Source of the DNA: an uncultured Flavobacteriales bacterium
Lineage (GTDB): Bacteria; Bacteroidota; Bacteroidia; Flavobacteriales; Schleiferiaceae
Length of the DNA stretch: 8,344 nucleotides
Direction of reading: 5' to 3'
Assembly (NCBI GenBank): GCA_903821715.1
Contig: CAIJMB010000095.1
Location: forward strand, 1-8,344
The number at the start of each line of letters is the position of its first letter. The stretch's first letter is position 1. Both the position numbers and the translations under genes were made by a program. Shown in pieces: positions 5,921 to 8,344 of the stretch. Below the pieces are notes generated by a model. That model had not been told where the DNA came from and did not search any database. It worked only from the letters and a program-made list of their open reading frames with translations.

Positions 5921-6924
5921 TGCGCGCTAAGCGCCGGCTTAATTCGCTCGCCGATGAGCTGGATGCTGCGAAGCAGTTTTTCGCGCGGAAGTTCCGCATT
6001 GTCCATCTGAAAGGTAACGCGGTCTATGCCGCCAAGGGCCGCAGCGTGACGCAGAATCTTTTCACCGACTTCGTCGGGGTCACCGACGAGCAGAGCGCCC
6101 GTCGGGCCATTCTGGGCATCAAAGCGCTCGCGCGACACGGGCGGCCAACCGCGTTCGCGGCCAATGCGGGTAAACGTCTTGGCGTAGCCGGGGAAGTAGT
6201 CGCTAATGGCCTCTTCGCGGCTCGGAGCCACGTAGCCCAGCGAATGCAGCCCCACCTTGAGCTTTTCGGGGGCGTGCCCCGCTTGGGCTCCTGCGGCCCG
6301 GTATAGGTCGACAGCGCGGCGAAAGCGGTGGGTTTCGCCCCCGATCACGGCCACCATGAGCGGCAGCCCGAGTAGGCCAGCGCGCACACACGACTCTGGG
6401 GTTCCGCCCACCCCGACCCAGATCGGAATTTCGGCTTGCAGCGGGCGGGGATAGACGGCCTGATCGTTCAACGCCGGACGGAATTTGCCCGACCAGGTCA
6501 CGCGCTCCTCAGAGCGAAGCTTCAGGAGCAACTCCAGTTTTTCGGCGAACAGCGCGTCGTAGTCGTTGAAGTCCAGGCCAAATAACGGGAATGACTCGGT
6601 GAAGGATCCGCGCCCAACGACCATTTCAGCGCGGCCCTTGCTTACGAGGTCCAGCGTGGCGAACTGCTGAAATACCCGCACGGGGTCAGCAGCGCTCAGC
6701 ACCGTCACCGCGCTGGTCAACTTGATGCGCTGGGTGCGCGCAGCAGCTGCAGCAAGAATGACCGAGGGAGCGGAATCCAAAAATTCCGCTCGGTGGTGTT
6801 CGCCGACGCCAAATACGTCAAGGCCGACGCGGTCGGCCGTTTCAATGCGTTCGAGGAGGTGCTGAATCGCCTCTACGGGTTGTTCGTGCTCGCGCGAGGC
6901 GAAGCTGTCGATTCCAAGTTCCAT
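5917..6924 (-). CDS. LLM-class (luciferase-like) flavin-dependent oxidoreductase
   Basis: This 335-residue cytoplasmic protein belongs to the bacterial luciferase-like monooxygenase superfamily, which uses reduced FMN in a TIM-barrel fold, usually with O2. Landmarks are MELGIDSF (1-8), VGEHHRAEF (40-48), KLTSAVTVLSAADPVRVFQQ (68-87), RAEMVVGRGSFTESFPLFG (98-116), and PIWVGVGGTPES (167-178). The C-terminal part GPTGALLVGDPDEV (273-286) is also typical. It resembles the single-component-sized group often annotated only as LLM oxidoreductase; the substrate cannot be inferred. ATG 6924 matches the conserved family N-terminus and lies 10 bp after the DUF1801 stop. The frame extends upstream to 7053, but that would overlap DUF1801 and adds non-homologous residues. 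It probably shares an mRNA with the DUF1801 gene. Reduced flavin must come from a reductase elsewhere, since none is in the window. Confidence 0.95.
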   Translation of the reverse strand: MELGIDSFASREHEQPVEAIQHLLERIETADRVGLDVFGVGEHHRAEFLDSAPSVILAAAAARTQRIKLTSAVTVLSAADPVRVFQQFATLDLVSKGRAEMVVGRGSFTESFPLFGLDFNDYDALFAEKLELLLKLRSEERVTWSGKFRPALNDQAVYPRPLQAEIPIWVGVGGTPESCVRAGLLGLPLMVAVIGGETHRFRRAVDLYRAAGAQAGHAPEKLKVGLHSLGYVAPSREEAISDYFPGYAKTFTRIGRERGWPPVSRERFDAQNGPTGALLVGDPDEVGEKILRHAAALGGIDRVTFQMDNAELPREKLLRSIQLIGERIKPALSAH

Positions 6925-6934
6925 GGGCTGAATG

Positions 6935-7336
6935 CTAAAGCGTGGGGTGAATTCGTTCGAGGACTCCCTTACGTTGTACAATGTTTTTATAGTCCCATTG
7001 GATGCTGCGGGCTTTTTGAATCCACCGCATGAGGTCGTCGAGTTCAACTTCACTCACCTGATTATAAAACACAGAAGCATCTTTGAATTTGCCTTCGCGC
7101 ACGTCGAGTTGCGGCTCGTCAAAGTCGGCTCCGCTCCAAAACATCAAGCGCAGACCCTTTTTTTGGCTGCTAATGCCCACAATCGGATTTCCGTCGAGAA
7201 ACCAAACCGGGTGCCGGTGCCAAATCTTGAATGTGGCCTCAGTAAGCTCTTGAGCAATAGCGTTGAAGATTAGGTCACTAATGGCCTGATGAGACTCGCT
7301 TAAGTTGAGGCGGTATTGTGCGAAATCCGGATTCAT
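6935..7336 (-). CDS. DUF1801 domain-containing protein
   Basis: This is a complete 133-residue small cytoplasmic protein with the DUF1801 pattern. It shows HPVWFLDGNPIVGISSQKKG (42-61), LRLMFWSGADF (62-72), GKFKDASVFY (82-91), and the C-terminal IQWDYKNIVQRKG (112-124). The superfamily includes a frataxin-like iron chaperone of Bacillus subtilis, but the present subgroup is typically uncharacterised, so no function is assigned. The starting MNPDF codon at 7336 is the only sensible ATG. The upstream T9SS gene ends 28 bp before it and the LLM oxidoreductase starts 10 bp after it. The three minus-strand genes may therefore be cotranscribed, although the 28-bp gap shows neither a promoter nor a terminator. 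Confidence 0.93.
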   Translation of the reverse strand: MNPDFAQYRLNLSESHQAISDLIFNAIAQELTEATFKIWHRHPVWFLDGNPIVGISSQKKGLRLMFWSGADFDEPQLDVREGKFKDASVFYNQVSEVELDDLMRWIQKARSIQWDYKNIVQRKGVLERIHPTL

Positions 7337-7364
7337 TGAAATGCCGCGAATTGAAGATCAAGCC

Positions 7365-8344
7365 TCAGATTTTCGTAACGCGTTGGACGATCAAGCGTTC
7401 GTTGCATTGAATGCGTGCCATGTAGACACCTGCGGGAAGCTGTGTGGCATCAATGGTGGCAGAGGGGTTGCCTTCAGCGACTCCTAGCATTTTGCCGTGC
7501 AAATCATAAAGTTCTACACGCACTGGATCTTGTGCCGCTGCGCTAAAGGTCCATTGGTCCCTTGTGGGGTTCGGAGTGACCTTCAGAGCATTGAATGATT
7601 CTGCCTCATCGGTATTCAATGGAATCGCCGCATACTTCACGTCGTCAAAAAAGAAGGTAGAGAGGGCAGAACCGTTTCCGACACTCGTGCTGCCCGCAGT
7701 GAAGTCAAACAAAAACACGAGAGAAGGCATGTCACTCAGCGATCCGGCAAAGTCAAAAGACAATGTTTCCCAATCCCCCGTTTTCGTGGTTTGAACACTT
7801 CGCTCAACGCCCCAAAAAGGTTTCTCGGTTTTGAGGGTGACGTTGGTTCCGATTGGAGCCGAGGTCCAGACCTTCATAGTAAGTACGGTGTGGGTCGCAA
7901 AGTTGATATTGTTGCTAAACGTGATTTTGCTTCCGCCAAATGGGGCACCGCGGTAGCGAATGAGCTTGGCCACCGTAGCGCTAGTGTTTCCAGTATTTTG
8001 ATGCGGATTGGCCACCACTGTTACGAATGCGCTTTCAAAGTCAAAGAAGTGGTCGGTGGTGGCATCCGACTCAAAGGTGAGGGGCATGCCGGGCAGCGGT
8101 GTCGCGATGGGACCTGCGATTTGTTGAATATTGTCCACATAAAAAGTGGCTCCGCCCCCCGGCGTAAAGGGTTGGGGCATAATGACTAAATGGCCACTTC
8201 CATTGCTCGCGGGGATTCCAAAATCAAACAACAGCGTTTCCCATGTTCCTGATACAGTGGTAACTGCGTCAACTTCTGCGGTATACGGGCCTTCGAGTTT
8301 GATCTTTATGATCGTGCCCACCGGCTGGGTCGTAAACACGTCCA
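7365..8344 (-). CDS. Secreted protein with tandem jelly-roll modules and T9SS type A sorting domain, N-terminus cut by window edge
   Basis: The minus-strand frame is open through the right edge, so the true start and any catalytic domain lie outside the window. Residues are counted here from the GTG at 8339, an internal codon rather than the start. Two related beta-sandwich modules are visible. The first is partial (about 1-75), with GTWETLLFDFG (31-41) and ATFYVDNIQQI (64-74). The second is complete (about 84-238), running from PGMPLTFE through TMKVWTSAPIGTNVTLKTE (154-172) and GDWETLSFDFAG (188-199) to STFFFDDVKYA (227-237). Such modules occur beside glycoside hydrolases and other secreted proteins of Bacteroidota and are probably carbohydrate-binding. 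Residues 249-324 form a type A T9SS sorting domain: ALKVTPNPTRDQWTF, VELYDLHGKML, LPAGVYMARI, and the terminal VQRVTKI. The protein is likely exported and surface-attached or released. The DUF1801 gene starts 28 bp downstream of its stop. Confidence 0.93.
   Translation of the reverse strand, partial: DVFTTQPVGTIIKIKLEGPYTAEVDAVTTVSGTWETLLFDFGIPASNGSGHLVIMPQPFTPGGGATFYVDNIQQIAGPIATPLPGMPLTFESDATTDHFFDFESAFVTVVANPHQNTGNTSATVAKLIRYRGAPFGGSKITFSNNINFATHTVLTMKVWTSAPIGTNVTLKTEKPFWGVERSVQTTKTGDWETLSFDFAGSLSDMPSLVFLFDFTAGSTSVGNGSALSTFFFDDVKYAAIPLNTDEAESFNALKVTPNPTRDQWTFSAAAQDPVRVELYDLHGKMLGVAEGNPSATIDATQLPAGVYMARIQCNERLIVQRVTKI

Noticed and set aside
5923..5935. GC-rich hairpin candidate around GCGC-TAA-GCGC after the TonB receptor stop
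   Set aside because: Short stem within the LLM coding sequence and no following T-tract on either strand.
6925..7053. N-terminal extension of the LLM oxidoreductase frame
   Set aside because: It overlaps the conserved C-terminus of DUF1801; family homology starts at MELGIDSF.

Overview
The window looks like a gene-dense piece of a Bacteroidota genome, most likely from a Flavobacteriales-type lineage with a fairly high GC content for that phylum. Three predicted secreted proteins end in type IX secretion (T9SS) sorting domains, one of the CHU_C (gliding-motility-associated) type and two of the PxPNPT...LPxGxYxxR type. The promoter motifs fit the Bacteroidota -7 consensus TAnnTTTG, and no start codon has an obvious Shine-Dalgarno sequence. 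The genus cannot be read from the sequence alone.

Layout. Positions 1-88 hold what may be the first 29 codons of an unidentified minus-strand gene. Positions 89-254 form a short divergent regulatory region with a perfect -7 box and a 12-bp palindrome. Positions 255-1889 (+) encode a multidomain secreted PKD protein with a CHU_C C-terminus. It abuts, stop codon to stop codon, a minus-strand operon of two genes: a secreted PKD/T9SS protein (2611-3576) followed 7 bp later by a DUF3445 protein (1890-2603), related to heme-dependent oxidative N-demethylase. Positions 3577-3694 are a divergent regulatory region with a well-formed Bacteroidota promoter whose spacer contains a dyad. On its other side lies a TonB-dependent outer-membrane receptor (about 3695-5920, +) that resembles heme receptors and seems to lack an ATG start. 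Its stop overlaps by 4 nt the stop of a luciferase-like flavin oxidoreductase (5917-6924, -). That gene lies 10 bp behind a DUF1801 protein (6935-7336, -), which is 28 bp behind a third T9SS cargo protein (7365 to beyond the right edge, -) with tandem jelly-roll modules.

How the genes may work together. The secreted proteins are probably surface adhesion or glycan-binding factors exported by a T9SS encoded elsewhere. The TonB receptor imports a ligand that may be heme or another iron compound. The cytoplasmic proteins are redox or iron related by family: DUF3445 (heme), LLM oxidoreductase (FMN), and DUF1801 (a superfamily that includes a frataxin-like iron chaperone). A shared heme/iron theme is possible but is inference. 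No RNA gene, CRISPR array, insertion sequence, or convincing intrinsic terminator was seen. No gene-free stretch exceeds about 170 bases.
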